Both the position numbers and the translations under genes were made by a program. The notes beneath the pieces were generated by a model. That model saw only the letters and a list, made by a program, of their open reading frames with translations. It was not told where the DNA came from and ran no database searches. Below, in pieces: positions 46,835 through 56,289 of a DNA stretch of 64,000 nucleotides. Positions within the stretch are counted from its first letter, which is position 1. Every line of letters begins with the position of its first letter. Origin of the DNA: Lentzea waywayandensis (lineage in GTDB: Bacteria > Actinomycetota > Actinomycetes > Mycobacteriales > Pseudonocardiaceae); assembly GCF_900115955.1 (NCBI RefSeq), contig NZ_FOYL01000003.1:777117-841116 (forward strand), read 5' to 3'.

Positions 46835-47703
46835 GTCACGCCTGGATGCCCACGTCGCCGTGCGGTGACGGGTGCGTCGGCAGCACACCACAAGAAGTCG
46901 CCAAGCTCAGGCAGGTCTGGCGCGCGGTCACGGCGGTCACCGCGATCCTGTGCGGCGCGTGGATCGCGCTCGCGCTGCTCCTGCCGGGCAAGCAGCGCGA
47001 AAGCGTTGTGCGCCTGTGGTTCCACGCCATCCTGCGGGCGTTCGGCGTGAGGCTGGAAGTCCACGGCGCCAGGAAGTTCCAGGAGATCCCGAAGCGCGGT
47101 GTGCTCGTCGCGAGCAACCACGTGTCGTGGCTCGACGAGCTCGCGATCGACTCGGTGCAGCCCGTCAAGATCGTGGCCAAGAAGGACATCAAGAGCTGGC
47201 CCGTGCTCGGCCCGATCATCACGGCGGTCGGCACGGTCTACCTCGACCGCGAGAACCTGCGCGAGCTGCCGCGGACCGTGAACGAGCTGGCCACCACCCT
47301 GCGCAACGGCAGCGCGGTCGCCATCCACGCCGAGGGCACGACGTGGTGCGGGCTCGCGTCCGGGCACTACAAGCCGGCGCTGTTCCAGGCGGCGCTCGAC
47401 GCCGGTGTGCCGGTGCGGCCGATCGTGCTGCGCTACCGGATCGGCGACCACCTGACGACGCAGCCGGCGTTCGTCGGCAGCGACACCCTGATCGACTCGA
47501 TCCGCCGGGTGCTCAAGGCCAGGGACCTGGTCGTCGAGGTGCACGTGCTCGACGAGATCGCTCCCGGACGCGCCGGTACCCGCCGGGAACTGGCGAAACT
47601 TGCCGAAGAGCAATCAAACCGCTTGACCTCGACCGAACTGGAGATTGCACCATCTACAGGTGACTCTCACCGCGCGCGAACCATCACGCCTCTGGTCGCC
47701 TGA
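46831..47703 (+). CDS. 1-acylglycerol-3-phosphate O-acyltransferase family (Rv3026c-like, OlsA/PlsC)
   Basis: 290 residues. One N-terminal membrane helix (about 35-53), the HX4D motif NHVSWLDE (about 100-107), and AIHAEGTTW (block III, EGT). PlsC fold on the membrane inner face. Translationally coupled to the GNAT gene, supporting an aminolipid or phosphatidic-acid role. The last about 20 residues overlap the start of the MFS gene in another frame. Confidence 0.9.
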   Translation: MSHAWMPTSPCGDGCVGSTPQEVAKLRQVWRAVTAVTAILCGAWIALALLLPGKQRESVVRLWFHAILRAFGVRLEVHGARKFQEIPKRGVLVASNHVSWLDELAIDSVQPVKIVAKKDIKSWPVLGPIITAVGTVYLDRENLRELPRTVNELATTLRNGSAVAIHAEGTTWCGLASGHYKPALFQAALDAGVPVRPIVLRYRIGDHLTTQPAFVGSDTLIDSIRRVLKARDLVVEVHVLDEIAPGRAGTRRELAKLAEEQSNRLTSTELEIAPSTGDSHRARTITPLVA

Positions 47704-49003
47704 ACGCCGCTGGCCCACGACGGGCATCCTCCTGCTGGTCACCCTCCTCGCCTTCGAGGCGATGGGTGTCGGCACGGCGATGCCCACCATGGTCCGCGAA
47801 CTCCAGGGCGAGGCGCTGTACGCGTGGCCGTTCCTCGCGAACCTCGCGGCGAGCGTCATCGCGACGGTCTTCTCCGGACGGCTCTCGGACCGGCGGGGCC
47901 CCAAGCCCGCGGTCCTGATCGGCGTGGTGCTGTTCCTCGCGGGGCTCGTGGTCGCGGGTGTCGCCGAGACGATGACGGTGCTGCTGGCCGGCCGGGTGCT
48001 CCAGGGCTTCGGCGCGGGCTTCCTGATCGTCGCGGTCTACGTGCTGATCGCGGTCGCCTACCCCGAGGACACCCGGCCCGCCGTCTTCGGCGCGCTGTCC
48101 GCGGCCTGGGTGATCCCGTCACTGGTGGGGCCGGCGGTCGCGGGCTGGGCGACCGAGCATCTGAGCTGGCGGTGGGTGTTCCTCGCGATCATCCCGTTGG
48201 TGCTGGTCGGCAGCGTGTTGCTTGTGCCGGTGCTGCGAGGCCTGCCACCGCACGCGGAGGCGCCGCCGACGCGCAGGTACCTGCCGCTCGCCGCGGTCGC
48301 CGTCGGTCTCGGCGTGGCGGGTCTGAGCTGGGGGTTGCAGCACCGCACGTGGTGGCTGATCGCCGTGGCGTTGCTTCTGCTCGCGCCGGCGCTGCGCATC
48401 CTGTTGCCCAAGGGCACGCTCATCGCCCGCCGCGGCCTCCCCGTCACGATCCTCGCGCGCGGTCTGCTCGCGGGCACGTTCTTCGCGGTCGAGGGCTTCA
48501 TCCCGCTCACGCTGAGCGTCGTGCACGGCTACTCGCCCCTGGAGGCGGGGATCCCGCTGACGCTGAGCGCGCTCGGCTGGGCCAGCGCGTCGATGTGGGC
48601 GTCGAGACACCCCGAGATCGAGCGCCACACGCTCGTTCGCGTCGGGTTCCTGTTCGTCGCGACCGGTATCGCGTCCGTGACGCTCATCGCACCCACGTGG
48701 GGCCCGGCCTTCCTCACGCCGGTCCTGTGGGCCGTGGCGGGCGCCGGCATGGGCATGTCGACCTCCAGCGTCGGCGTGCTGATGATGGCCGCGTCACCCG
48801 AGGCCGACCGGGGTTTCAACTCGGCCGCGCTGCAGATCTGCGACATGCTCTTCTCCGCGACCATGATCGGACTCGGCGGCGTGCTCGTCGTGGCGACGGC
48901 GCCGACCGCGGGCGTGGTGGTGCTCAACCTGTCGATGGCGGCGTTGGCGGTGGTGGGAGCGATTCTGACCGGGCCCCGCATGCGGGCTACCCTTGACTCC
49001 TGA
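47660..49003 (+). CDS. MFS transporter (DHA-type multidrug efflux)
   Basis: 447 residues from GTG 47660 (TTG 47645 is in frame). About 12-14 hydrophobic helices, motif [15 protein letters not shown] after helix 2, motif C-like region [24 protein letters not shown] as in EmrB/QacA-type exporters. The start overlaps the acyltransferase gene by 44 nt and the stop overlaps the iscS ATG (TGATG), so the gene is embedded in the operon. Substrate unknown; a product of the lipid genes before it is possible. Confidence 0.88.
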   Translation: MTLTAREPSRLWSPERRWPTTGILLLVTLLAFEAMGVGTAMPTMVRELQGEALYAWPFLANLAASVIATVFSGRLSDRRGPKPAVLIGVVLFLAGLVVAGVAETMTVLLAGRVLQGFGAGFLIVAVYVLIAVAYPEDTRPAVFGALSAAWVIPSLVGPAVAGWATEHLSWRWVFLAIIPLVLVGSVLLVPVLRGLPPHAEAPPTRRYLPLAAVAVGLGVAGLSWGLQHRTWWLIAVALLLLAPALRILLPKGTLIARRGLPVTILARGLLAGTFFAVEGFIPLTLSVVHGYSPLEAGIPLTLSALGWASASMWASRHPEIERHTLVRVGFLFVATGIASVTLIAPTWGPAFLTPVLWAVAGAGMGMSTSSVGVLMMAASPEADRGFNSAALQICDMLFSATMIGLGGVLVVATAPTAGVVVLNLSMAALAVVGAILTGPRMRATLDS

Positions 49004-50172
49004 TGGCTTATCTCGACCACGCCGCCACGACCCCCATGCACCCGCAGGCGGTCGCTGCGATGACCGAGGCGTTGTCCACCACGGGCAACGCCTCGTCGCT
49101 GCACACCTCCGGCAGGCGGGCGCGGCGGGCGATCGAGGAGGCCCGCGAGAACATCGCCGACGCCCTGGGCGCCCGGCCGTCCGAGGTGCTGTTCACCGGC
49201 GGCGGCACGGAGAGCGACAACCTCGCGGTCAAGGGCATCTACTGGGCGAGCGGCAGGCGCCGCGTGCTGGCTTCGGCGGTGGAGCACCACGCCGTGCTGG
49301 ACGCCGTCGAGTGGCTCGAACAGCAGGGCGCCGAGGTCACCTGGCTGCCGACCGACCGCTTCGGGCGGGTCTCCCCGGAGTCGGTCGCCGAGGCACTGGA
49401 CGACGACGTCGCGCTCGTCACCACGATGTGGGCGAACAACGAGGTCGGCACCATCAACCCCGTGCACGAGATCGCCGCCGTGTGCGCCGCACGCGGTGTG
49501 CCGTTCCACACGGACGCGGTGCAGGCTGTGGGCGCGGTCCCGGTCGATTTCGCCGCGTCCGGCGCCTCCGCGCTGACCATGACCGGCCACAAGGTCGGCG
49601 GTCCGTACGGCGTGGGCGTGCTGCTGCTCGCACGGGACGTGAAGTGCACGCCGTTGATGCACGGCGGCGGCCAGGAACGTGACGTGCGGTCCGGCACCCT
49701 CGACGTGCCGTCGATCGTCGGCCTGGCGCGCGCGGTGCGGATCACGGTGGAGGAACAGGCTTCCCAGGCCGTCGAGATCGCGGCGCTGCGGGACGAGCTG
49801 ATCGCGTCGGTGCGCGCGGTGGTGCCGGACGTGATCGTGAACGGCGACCCGGCGTACCGGCTGCCCGGCAACGCGCACCTGACGTTCCCCGGCTGCGAGG
49901 GCGACAGCCTGCTGATGCTGCTGGACGCGAAGGGCATCGAGTGCTCCACCGGTTCCGCGTGCACGGCAGGCGTCGCGCAACCGAGCCACGTGCTGCTCGC
50001 GATGGACGTCGAACCCGCGCTGGCCCGTGGATCTCTGCGGTTCTCGCTGGGGCATACGTCGACGCGCGCGGACGTTGAACAACTCGCATCGGTCATCGGA
50101 CCGGTGGTGGAGAGGGCCCGTACGGCGGGCCTGGCAGGCATGAGGCGGTCCCGGAAGGTGGTCAAGCAGTGA
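49003..50172 (+). CDS. iscS: Cysteine desulfurase (IscS/NifS class)
   Basis: 389 residues. PLP lysine K197 in [12 protein letters not shown], catalytic C320 in STGSACTAG on the long mobile loop (class I), N-terminal [12 protein letters not shown]. Supplies persulfide sulfur to MnmA, encoded next with a 4-nt overlap, and perhaps to Fe-S assembly. Same gene pair as Rv3025c-Rv3024c. Confidence 0.95.
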   Translation: MAYLDHAATTPMHPQAVAAMTEALSTTGNASSLHTSGRRARRAIEEARENIADALGARPSEVLFTGGGTESDNLAVKGIYWASGRRRVLASAVEHHAVLDAVEWLEQQGAEVTWLPTDRFGRVSPESVAEALDDDVALVTTMWANNEVGTINPVHEIAAVCAARGVPFHTDAVQAVGAVPVDFAASGASALTMTGHKVGGPYGVGVLLLARDVKCTPLMHGGGQERDVRSGTLDVPSIVGLARAVRITVEEQASQAVEIAALRDELIASVRAVVPDVIVNGDPAYRLPGNAHLTFPGCEGDSLLMLLDAKGIECSTGSACTAGVAQPSHVLLAMDVEPALARGSLRFSLGHTSTRADVEQLASVIGPVVERARTAGLAGMRRSRKVVKQ

Positions 50173-51251
50173 AGGTCCTCGCGGCGATGAGCGGTGGTGT
50201 CGATTCCGCGGTGGCGGCGGCGCGCGCCGTCGAAGCGGGACACGACGTGACGGGCGTGCACCTGGCGTTGTCGGCGAAGCCCGGCACCCTGCGCACCGGC
50301 GCACGTGGTTGCTGCACGATCGAAGACGCCCACGACGCCCGCCGTGCCGCGGACCTGATGGGCATCCCGTTCTACGTCTGGGACTTCGCCGAGCGCTTCA
50401 CCGAAGAGGTCGTCGAGGACTTCGTCGCGGAGTACGCGGCCGGCCGCACGCCGAACCCGTGCCTGCGCTGCAACGAGCGGATCAAGTTCGAGGCGTTGCT
50501 GGACAAGGCGATCGCCCTCGGTTTCGACGCCGTCTGCACCGGCCACTACGCGCGCCTGGAGATGGTCGACGGCCGTCCCGAGCTGCGTCGTTCCGCAGAC
50601 ATGGGCAAGGACCAGTCGTACGTGCTGGCGTCGCTGACGGCGGAGCAGCTCTCGCACGCGATGTTCCCGTTGGGGGACACCACGAAGGACGACGTGCGCG
50701 TCGAGGCGGCTTCGCGCGGGCTGTCGGTGGCGAAGAAGCCGGACAGCCACGACATCTGCTTCATCCCGGACGGCGACACGCAGAAGTTCCTGGCGGGCCG
50801 CATGGAGACCAAGCCGGGCCTGCTGATCGACGACGCGACCGGCGCGGTGCTGGGCCGGCACGCGGGCGTGCACGAGTTCACCGTCGGGCAGCGCAAGGGC
50901 CTCGGGATCGACGGTCCCGCCGCCGACGGCCGGCCGCGGTACGTGCTGGCGCTGGAGCCGGTGTCCGGCAACGTGCGGGTCGGCGCGGTCGAAAAGCTCG
51001 CGGTGACCGGCATTTCCGCTTCGTCGCCGGTCTCGCACGTCGAGCTGGACGGACCCGTCGAGTGCGTTGCGCAGGTGCGCGCGCACGGTGGCACGGCTCC
51101 GGCGGTCGCCGAGCTGGTCGACGGCGTGCTGCGAGTGCAGCTGCGGGAGCCGTTGAAGGGCGTGGCGCCCGGTCAGGCCGTTGCCATCTACCGCGAGGAC
51201 GCGGCGGGTGACATCGTGCTGGCCAGCGCGACGATCGACGCGACCAGCTAA
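50169..51251 (+). CDS. mnmA: tRNA-specific 2-thiouridylase MnmA
   Basis: 360 residues. PP-loop [28 protein letters not shown] with the first catalytic Cys, [11 protein letters not shown] with the persulfide-forming Cys, VGQRKGLGI, and a C-terminal beta-barrel. Thiolates U34 of tRNA Lys/Glu/Gln. GTG start coupled to iscS (GTGA). A 17-bp hairpin follows. Confidence 0.95.
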   Translation: MKVLAAMSGGVDSAVAAARAVEAGHDVTGVHLALSAKPGTLRTGARGCCTIEDAHDARRAADLMGIPFYVWDFAERFTEEVVEDFVAEYAAGRTPNPCLRCNERIKFEALLDKAIALGFDAVCTGHYARLEMVDGRPELRRSADMGKDQSYVLASLTAEQLSHAMFPLGDTTKDDVRVEAASRGLSVAKKPDSHDICFIPDGDTQKFLAGRMETKPGLLIDDATGAVLGRHAGVHEFTVGQRKGLGIDGPAADGRPRYVLALEPVSGNVRVGAVEKLAVTGISASSPVSHVELDGPVECVAQVRAHGGTAPAVAELVDGVLRVQLREPLKGVAPGQAVAIYREDAAGDIVLASATIDATS

Positions 51252-51281
51252 TTCGCTTGTAGGGCTGGGAAAGCGGCTCTG

Positions 51282-51339
51282 GTGGCGTGGCCCGGACGGT
51301 GCCGCGTGAATTCGGTCGCCAACGTCCGGGTCACGCCAC
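51282..51339 (+). terminator. Hairpin after mnmA
   Basis: GTGGCGTGGCCCGGACG (51282-51298) pairs with CGTCCGGGTCACGCCAC (51323-51339), the only mismatch being a G-U pair in RNA; 24-nt loop. Confidence 0.7.
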
Positions 51340-51352
51340 TAGCGTTCGCTGC

Positions 51353-51610
51353 GTGACGTTCATCGACACGGCGTTCGCCGACACGCAGGACCTCGCGGTG
51401 CGGGCTCGCAGCGCGTTCCGGTGCTTCGTCAGCCCCGCGGACCGGCGGAAGCTGGCCGGTCGTGCCCGGCGCAACGACGAGCCCGTGTGGGTGGTGTCGC
51501 CGTTGCGCCGGCTCGGGGCTCGCCGGTTCCGCCGTACTAGCTGGGACGCCACTCCGAGTTCGCTCCGCACAGGAGCACGCAGGGCAGCTCACTCGACACA
51601 TCGCCCCTGA
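51353..51610 (+). CDS. Small basic hypothetical protein
   Basis: 85 residues. TAGCGT lies 7 nt before the GTG, the leaderless pattern. Third positions are over 85% G/C up to about codon 62, supporting a real gene; the last 24 codons overlap the end of the threonine dehydratase gene in antisense. FIDTAFADTQDLAVRARSAF is followed by Arg-rich sequence. Function unknown. Confidence 0.45.
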   Translation: MTFIDTAFADTQDLAVRARSAFRCFVSPADRRKLAGRARRNDEPVWVVSPLRRLGARRFRRTSWDATPSSLRTGARRAAHSTHRP

Positions 51611-52388
51611 GGAACGAGGCGAACGCCGCCGCACCGGCGGGTTCGACCGCGATCCGGAACTCCTCCCACAGCCGGTCGCGCGCCGCGAGGATCTCCGCGT
51701 CGGTGACGAGCGCTGAGGAAACGTTGTGCTGCTTGAGGATTTCCAGCGACAACGAGCCCGCGCGGGTGGCGCCGAGCGCGTCGGCGGCGATCGAGTTCAC
51801 CACGGAGTCGACGGGCTCGCCGGCCTCCAGCGCGTTGTGCATCGCACAGCAGTTCTCGGGTTCGACGGCGACGATGTGCCGTCCGCCGGACGCCAGCGCG
51901 GCACCCGCGACGAGTCCGCCGCCGCCGACCGCGACGAAGATCGTGTCGACGTCCGGCGCGTCCTCGACGATCTCCTGCGTGACCGTGGACTGGCCCTCGA
52001 TCACCGTGGCGTCGTTGTACGCCTCGATGTAGGGCAGATCGAGCCCGCGGGCGGCCGCGGCGGCCTCGGCGTAGGTGTTGCCGTGACGGATCAGCTTGGC
52101 GCCCAACGCTTCGATGCGCTTGGTCTTGGTCTCGGGCGCCGTCACCGGGACGAACACGGTGGCGTGGGCGCCGAGCAACTGGGCGGCCTGCGCGACGGCG
52201 ATGCCGTGGTTGCCGCCCGACGCGGTGACGACCTCGGAGACGTTCAACGACAGCAGGGTGTTGACGGCGCCGCGGAGCTTGAACGAGCCGGTGAGCTGGA
52301 GGTGCTCCAGTTTGAACACGAGCGGTCGCCCGTCTGCTGACACGCGCATGATCGGGGTCCGGCGGACGTACTGCGACAGCGTTCTCAT
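51537..52388 (-). CDS. Threonine/serine dehydratase-like PLP enzyme
   Basis: 283 residues, fold type II. PLP lysine in TGSFKLRGAVN (about 38), TASGGNHGIAVAQAA (phosphate-side Asn), VAVGGGGLVAG glycine loop and a final LLCGAN. Short form without a regulatory ACT domain, so catabolic dehydratase or racemase-like; the exact amino acid is not clear. ATG start overlaps the stop of the preceding TPR-like gene (ATGA). Confidence 0.88.
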   Translation of the reverse strand: MRTLSQYVRRTPIMRVSADGRPLVFKLEHLQLTGSFKLRGAVNTLLSLNVSEVVTASGGNHGIAVAQAAQLLGAHATVFVPVTAPETKTKRIEALGAKLIRHGNTYAEAAAAARGLDLPYIEAYNDATVIEGQSTVTQEIVEDAPDVDTIFVAVGGGGLVAGAALASGGRHIVAVEPENCCAMHNALEAGEPVDSVVNSIAADALGATRAGSLSLEILKQHNVSSALVTDAEILAARDRLWEEFRIAVEPAGAAAFASFLRGDVSSELPCVLLCGANSEWRPS

Positions 52389-52888
52389 GAGACCAGCTTC
52401 CACAAGAACTGCACGAGAGTCACGATGCCCAGCAGGAAACACACCAGCACGAACGTGCCGCCGGCCATGACGACCAGGCAGGCACCCCAGGACGTCTCCT
52501 CGTTCGGCGTCGCCTCGAGCTCGTGCTGCAACTCGACCCGCGCCTCCAGGTACAACGCCGCGAGGCGCGTGCGGGCGGTCTCGGTCGGCGCCTCGTCGAC
52601 TCGGCCCTGCCAGGAAAGCGCCACCAGACGGGCGTCCGCGCGGCGGTAGGCGCGTTCGAAGGCCAGGAGTTCCTCGGGGTCGCGATCTTCGGAGAGATAA
52701 GTCCAACGGCCTGCCTGAGCCGGCTGTCCGAGCACCCGGTAGACCTCGGCGAGACGTTCGCGGAGATCGAGCCGCTGCGGGTAGGTGCCGACGAGTCCAG
52801 CGACGCGCTGACGTGCGCTGAGCACGCCCGCGAGGTCGCCTCTGCGTAGCTCCTCGGCCGCTTTGTGGAGCGTCAGCTCTACCGGCAT
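52385..52888 (-). CDS. TPR-like protein with C-terminal membrane helix (DUF6584-like)
   Basis: 167 residues. Helical repeats LTLHKAAEELRRGDLAGVLSARQRVAGLVGTYP and LRERLAEVYRVLGQPAQAGRWTYLSE are followed by a single C-terminal transmembrane helix (about 139-160). Very close divergent spacing (36 nt) to the membrane protein gene. Coupled to the dehydratase by a 4-nt overlap. Confidence 0.75.
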   Translation of the reverse strand: MPVELTLHKAAEELRRGDLAGVLSARQRVAGLVGTYPQRLDLRERLAEVYRVLGQPAQAGRWTYLSEDRDPEELLAFERAYRRADARLVALSWQGRVDEAPTETARTRLAALYLEARVELQHELEATPNEETSWGACLVVMAGGTFVLVCFLLGIVTLVQFLWKLVS

Positions 52889-52924
52889 GAAGATTAGTTT
52901 TGCAGGTAGGGCTAGCTTTGACCC

Positions 52925-54067
52925 GTGTTCGGCCTATCGCTGCTGGTCTCCGGCCTCGCCTGGTGGCTGGGTCTGTACCTGCTCGCCCGCGACCCGCGCA
53001 AGCCGCTGTTGTGGTGGGCGGGCGTGGGGATGATCGGCTATTCGGCGGCCGTCGTGATGCCACATCCCGTGGTCATCGGGGTGCCGGCGCTCGCCTGGAC
53101 GGGCGCGATCCTGTTGCTCTGCCGGCCAGAGTTGATCAGGTGGTGGCTGTTCGCGCTGCTGCCGTTCTGCGCAGCGTCCTTCTTCGTGCCGTGGATCGTA
53201 TTGCTTCCTTTGGCTGCGGCCACGGCTCTAGCCATAAGAAAACGTGCTTACTTTTCACTCGTTGGGGTGATGTTCGGCCTTTCCGCAGGTGCATTCCTGC
53301 TGGGCCTGCTGCCCGACGCGATCACCCTGCCGTCGCTCGGGTTCGACGTGGTGGTGTTCGGCGTGCTGGTCGCCGTCACCGACGCCGTCGAGGAGGGCGA
53401 GGCGATCCGCGCCGACATGCTGCGGTCGCTGGTGATCTCGGGCTTCACCGCGGTGCTGTTCGGCTCGCAGGTGATCTTCTTCGGCGGCCCGGTGCTGCTC
53501 GTCTACACGACCGTGGCGGCGGCCATCGCGGTCCAGGTGCTCGCGAACCCGCTCGCTTTGATGGTCGACCGTCTCGCCGTGCCCGCGGTCGCGGCAGAAC
53601 GCGCCGAGCTTCGTGACGCCGCCGAGGCGTTGCCCAGGCGCCGGCCGCTGGTGACCGAGGACGAGGCGGAGTTCGCCCGGCTCACCCGCAAGGCTTTGAG
53701 CCACTACGGCGACCTCGGGAAACTCGTCGCGAGCCCGTTGATCGCGCTGACCGACGAAGGCCCGCCGCTGGACCGGGCCGCGCAGTTGAAGAGCCTGCTG
53801 CTTGCTTCCATTCAACGACTCAAGCCTCTTGACGGCGATTTCGGCACGAGCGACGAATGGCGTTACTACAACGCCGTCTACTTCTACTACGTCAAGGGAA
53901 TCCGCCCGTATTCGGTCCGGACCAAACGCGAGGACCTCGACGCGGAGGACCGCCGCGCGCTGCAGTGGTTCGTGACACAGGTACCCGAGCGCACGCTCCA
54001 CAACTGGCAGAACGCCGCCGCACGCCTGGTCGCGGCAGACCTGATGGCAGGAGTTGGCAGCGCATGA
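52925..54067 (+). CDS. Multi-pass membrane protein with soluble C-terminus
   Basis: 380 residues. About seven hydrophobic helices in the first 220 residues, then a soluble helical domain containing AALPRRRPLVTEDEAEFARLTRKALSHYGDLGKLVASPLI, KSLLLASIQRLKP and WRYYNAVYFYYVKGIRPYS. The second part resembles a winged-helix-like effector region, but I cannot assign it. GTG start with TAGCTT 6 nt upstream (leaderless). Function unknown. Confidence 0.8.
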   Translation: MFGLSLLVSGLAWWLGLYLLARDPRKPLLWWAGVGMIGYSAAVVMPHPVVIGVPALAWTGAILLLCRPELIRWWLFALLPFCAASFFVPWIVLLPLAAATALAIRKRAYFSLVGVMFGLSAGAFLLGLLPDAITLPSLGFDVVVFGVLVAVTDAVEEGEAIRADMLRSLVISGFTAVLFGSQVIFFGGPVLLVYTTVAAAIAVQVLANPLALMVDRLAVPAVAAERAELRDAAEALPRRRPLVTEDEAEFARLTRKALSHYGDLGKLVASPLIALTDEGPPLDRAAQLKSLLLASIQRLKPLDGDFGTSDEWRYYNAVYFYYVKGIRPYSVRTKREDLDAEDRRALQWFVTQVPERTLHNWQNAAARLVAADLMAGVGSA

Positions 54068-54105
54068 CATGGCTTTGGCAGCGTTGAGCGAGCCATCGTC
54101 AGGCC

Positions 54106-54504
54106 ATGTTGAAATTCGCCTTGAAACTCGACGGTGTCGCTTCGTTCACTCTCGGCCTGCTGACCCTGCTGATTCGCCCGGAAGTCGGAATGCCGGTGGG
54201 CTGGCAGATCGGGCTCGGCACTTTCTGCGTCGTTTACGGAGTGGGCGTGTTCTTCTTGGGAACCCGCGCCACCCCTGACCGCCGAATCGTGCTGCTGGTC
54301 ATCATCGGCAACCTGGTCTGGGGTCTCGACAGCATTCTGACGGCCGAACTGGCGTGGTTCCCGCTCACCGACTCCGGCGTCGCCCTGGTGCTGGCACAAG
54401 GGCTCGCGGTGATCGGCTTCGCGGTGCTGCAGTACGTCGGCCTCAAGCGCGCAGGGTCCGCGAGCGACCACGGAACTCAGCCACGATCTCGGTCCCTCGC
54501 CTGA
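54106..54504 (+). CDS. Four-helix small membrane protein
   Basis: 132 residues with four hydrophobic segments (about 6-24, 33-52, 62-80, 88-110) and a polar tail. The tail overlaps the convergent thioesterase gene by 62 nt. Distantly like DoxX/DUF4345-type small membrane proteins, not certain. Starts 38 nt after the previous stop. Confidence 0.7.
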   Translation: MLKFALKLDGVASFTLGLLTLLIRPEVGMPVGWQIGLGTFCVVYGVGVFFLGTRATPDRRIVLLVIIGNLVWGLDSILTAELAWFPLTDSGVALVLAQGLAVIGFAVLQYVGLKRAGSASDHGTQPRSRSLA

Positions 54505-54829
54505 CCGTGATGTCGTAGATCCCGCTGCGGCCGAACCGGGTCCGTTCCACCGCCTCCGCCACCAGCTCGTCGCCCTCGTGCACGGGCCGGATGAAGTCGA
54601 TCTCGGCCGTGGCGGCGACGGTGACGGACCCGGCCCTGTTGCAGGCGCAGGCGAACGCGCTGTCCGCCAGCAGGAACACATAGCCACCGTGCGCGATGCC
54701 GTGGCCGTTGATCATGTTTTCCGCGACCTTCATCCGCAGCGTCGCGTAGCCGTCGCGCAGTTCGACGGGCTCGATGCCCAGGGCGGTGGACGCCTTGTCG
54801 GCGGCGAGCATCTCGGCAGGACCATTCAT
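54443..54829 (-). CDS. PaaI-like hotdog-fold thioesterase
   Basis: 128 residues. HGIAHGGYVFLLADSAFACACN carries the hotdog active-site Asp and central helix, followed by ATAEIDFIRPVHEGDELVAEA. Probably hydrolyses an acyl- or hydroxyphenylacetyl-CoA. The ATG at 54829 is used; upstream reading enters the TnpB element. The element begins within about 10 nt of this start, so its native promoter has been replaced or separated. Confidence 0.9.
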   Translation of the reverse strand: MNGPAEMLAADKASTALGIEPVELRDGYATLRMKVAENMINGHGIAHGGYVFLLADSAFACACNRAGSVTVAATAEIDFIRPVHEGDELVAEAVERTRFGRSGIYDITVRRGTEIVAEFRGRSRTLRA

Positions 54830-54834
54830 TCCGT

Positions 54835-56106
54835 TACTCCAGGTGCTTGCGACAATGTGTGCCGTGAGCAAGACGTTCGTGAAGCGGGCGTTCAAGTACC
54901 GCTTCTACCCGACCGAAGTGCAAGCGGCAGAACTGTCGCGCACGTTCGGTTGTGTGCGTCTGGTCTACAACATGGCCTTGGAAGCACGCACTACAGCGTG
55001 GAGCTGCGAGCGGCGACGCGTCACTTACAGCGAGACCTCGGCCATGCTCACCGTGTGGAAGAAGACGGAGGCGTTGGGTTTCCTGCGCGACGTGTCCAGC
55101 GTTCCGTTGCAACAGGCACTGCGGCACCTGCACGGCGCTTTCGGGAACTTCTTCGCCAACCGTGCATGTCATCCCAGGTTCAAGTCGCGCAAGAAGTCTC
55201 GTGCGTCAGCGGAGTACACCAGATCGGCGTTCCGATGGCGTGATGGCCGGCTCTCGCTGGCCAAGATGGCTGAACCGCTGGCGATCGTGTGGTCCAGGCC
55301 GCTACCTGAGGGCTCCGAACCGTCTACCGTCACTGTGAGTCGCGACAGCGTTGGGCGTTGGTTCGTGTCGATGCTGGTCGAGACCAGCGTGGATCACCAC
55401 GCGCCAATCGCTTCCGTCGTAGGCCTTGATGTCGGGTTGAGCGCACTGGTGACGCTCTCCACGGGGGAGAAGATCACCAACTCCCAGCAGGAGAAGAAGT
55501 GCCGGGAACGGCTGGAAAGGGCACAGCGTGCTCTCGCCAGGAAGCAGAAGGGATCGGCCAACCGGCAGAAAGCCCGCCGCAGGATCGCGAGACTGAGCGC
55601 TCGCATCGCAGACCGGCGGCGAGACACCTTGCACAAACTCAGCACTCGGCTCGTTCGTGAGAACCAAGCGATCGTGATCGAGGACCTGAACGTGCGCGGC
55701 ATGCTCCGCAATCGTTCGCTGGCGCGCGATCTCTGATGCTTCGTGGTCGGAGTTGCGTCGCATGCTGACCTACAAGGCCTCGTGGTACGGCCGCGAGGTG
55801 ATCACGATCGATCGGTGGTTCCCGTCGACCAAGACCTGCTCGGCGTGTGGGCAGCGGGTCGAAGAGTTGCCGTTGAAGGTGCGGACGTGGACCTGTTCGT
55901 GCGGAGCGGTGCACGACCGGGACGTGAACGCGGCGAAGAACATCCTGGCCGCCGGGCTGGCGGTCGCAGCCTGTGGAGACGGTGTCAGACCGATCCGGCG
56001 TGAGCTGGTGAGGCAACCGTCGCGACCTCCCGCCTGAGGGAGAAGAAGCAGGAAAAGTCTGGCGCGAGCCAGACGGAACCCCGCCCTCGGGCGGAGGACA
56101 AGCCAA
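54835..56106 (+). mobile_element. Second IS200/IS605-type tnpB element (degenerate)
   Basis: Right-end hairpins GTCTGGC-GCGA-GCCAGAC (56057-56074) and CCGCCC-TC-GGGCGG (56081-56094), then GGACAAGCCAA, parallel to the layout of the element at 3.4-4.8 kb. Left border lies between the thioesterase start and tnpB. No transposase gene. Confidence 0.65.
54855..56037 (+). pseudogene. tnpB: TnpB, frameshifted
   Basis: The first part (ATG 54855 or GTG 54864 to TGA 55736) ends RNRSLARDL; the second part continues in another frame with AISDASWSELRRMLTYK and the zinc finger CSACG...CSCG to RDVNAAKNILAAG. The break is at the GCGCGCG tract 55722-55728, where the intact copy and alignment predict two more bases (CG). 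RuvC-I (GLDVGLSAL) and RuvC-II (IVIEDLNV) lie before the break, RuvC-III after, so no full nuclease is made unless frameshifting occurs. A sequencing slip is the other explanation. Confidence 0.85.
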
Positions 56107-56203
56107 TCGTGGCACCTTAATCACTCTGAAGGTGGTGTCACGCAGTGTTGGAGCAGCCTTACTGTCCGACAGGCTTGATCGCTCAACATCGGAGGTGGGC
56201 ACC

Positions 56204-56269
56204 ATGGGTGGTTGTTCTTGCTGTGGCGGTTGCACGGGTCCGGGCTGCGGTTGCTGCAGCTCCTGCTGA
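56204..56269 (+). CDS. Cysteine-rich micropeptide (21 aa, 8 Cys)
   Basis: ATG at 56204 with GGAGG 8 nt upstream; TGA at 56267. The peptide is only Met, Gly, Cys, Ser, Thr and Pro, starting MGGCSCCGGC and ending GCGCCSSC, with Cys at 4, 6, 7, 10, 15, 17, 18 and 21 (C-x-C, C-C, C-x-C-C patterns). No signal peptide. A rho-independent terminator begins 22 nt after the stop and no plus-strand gene follows for 1.5 kb, so this is a free-standing gene rather than an attenuator leader. Metal (Cu/Zn) binding of metallothionein type is the simplest idea; not proven. Confidence 0.65.
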   Translation: MGGCSCCGGCTGPGCGCCSSC

Positions 56270-56289
56270 GCGCCCTGACGGAATGAAGA

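Noticed and set aside
48529..51086. Two long minus-strand ORFs opposite iscS and mnmA
   Set aside because: Same GC-skew effect; no motifs, and the plus-strand genes are certain.
55736..55753. Programmed frameshift in the second tnpB
   Set aside because: No slippery heptamer or downstream structure seen; a 2-nt loss in a CG tract is simpler.
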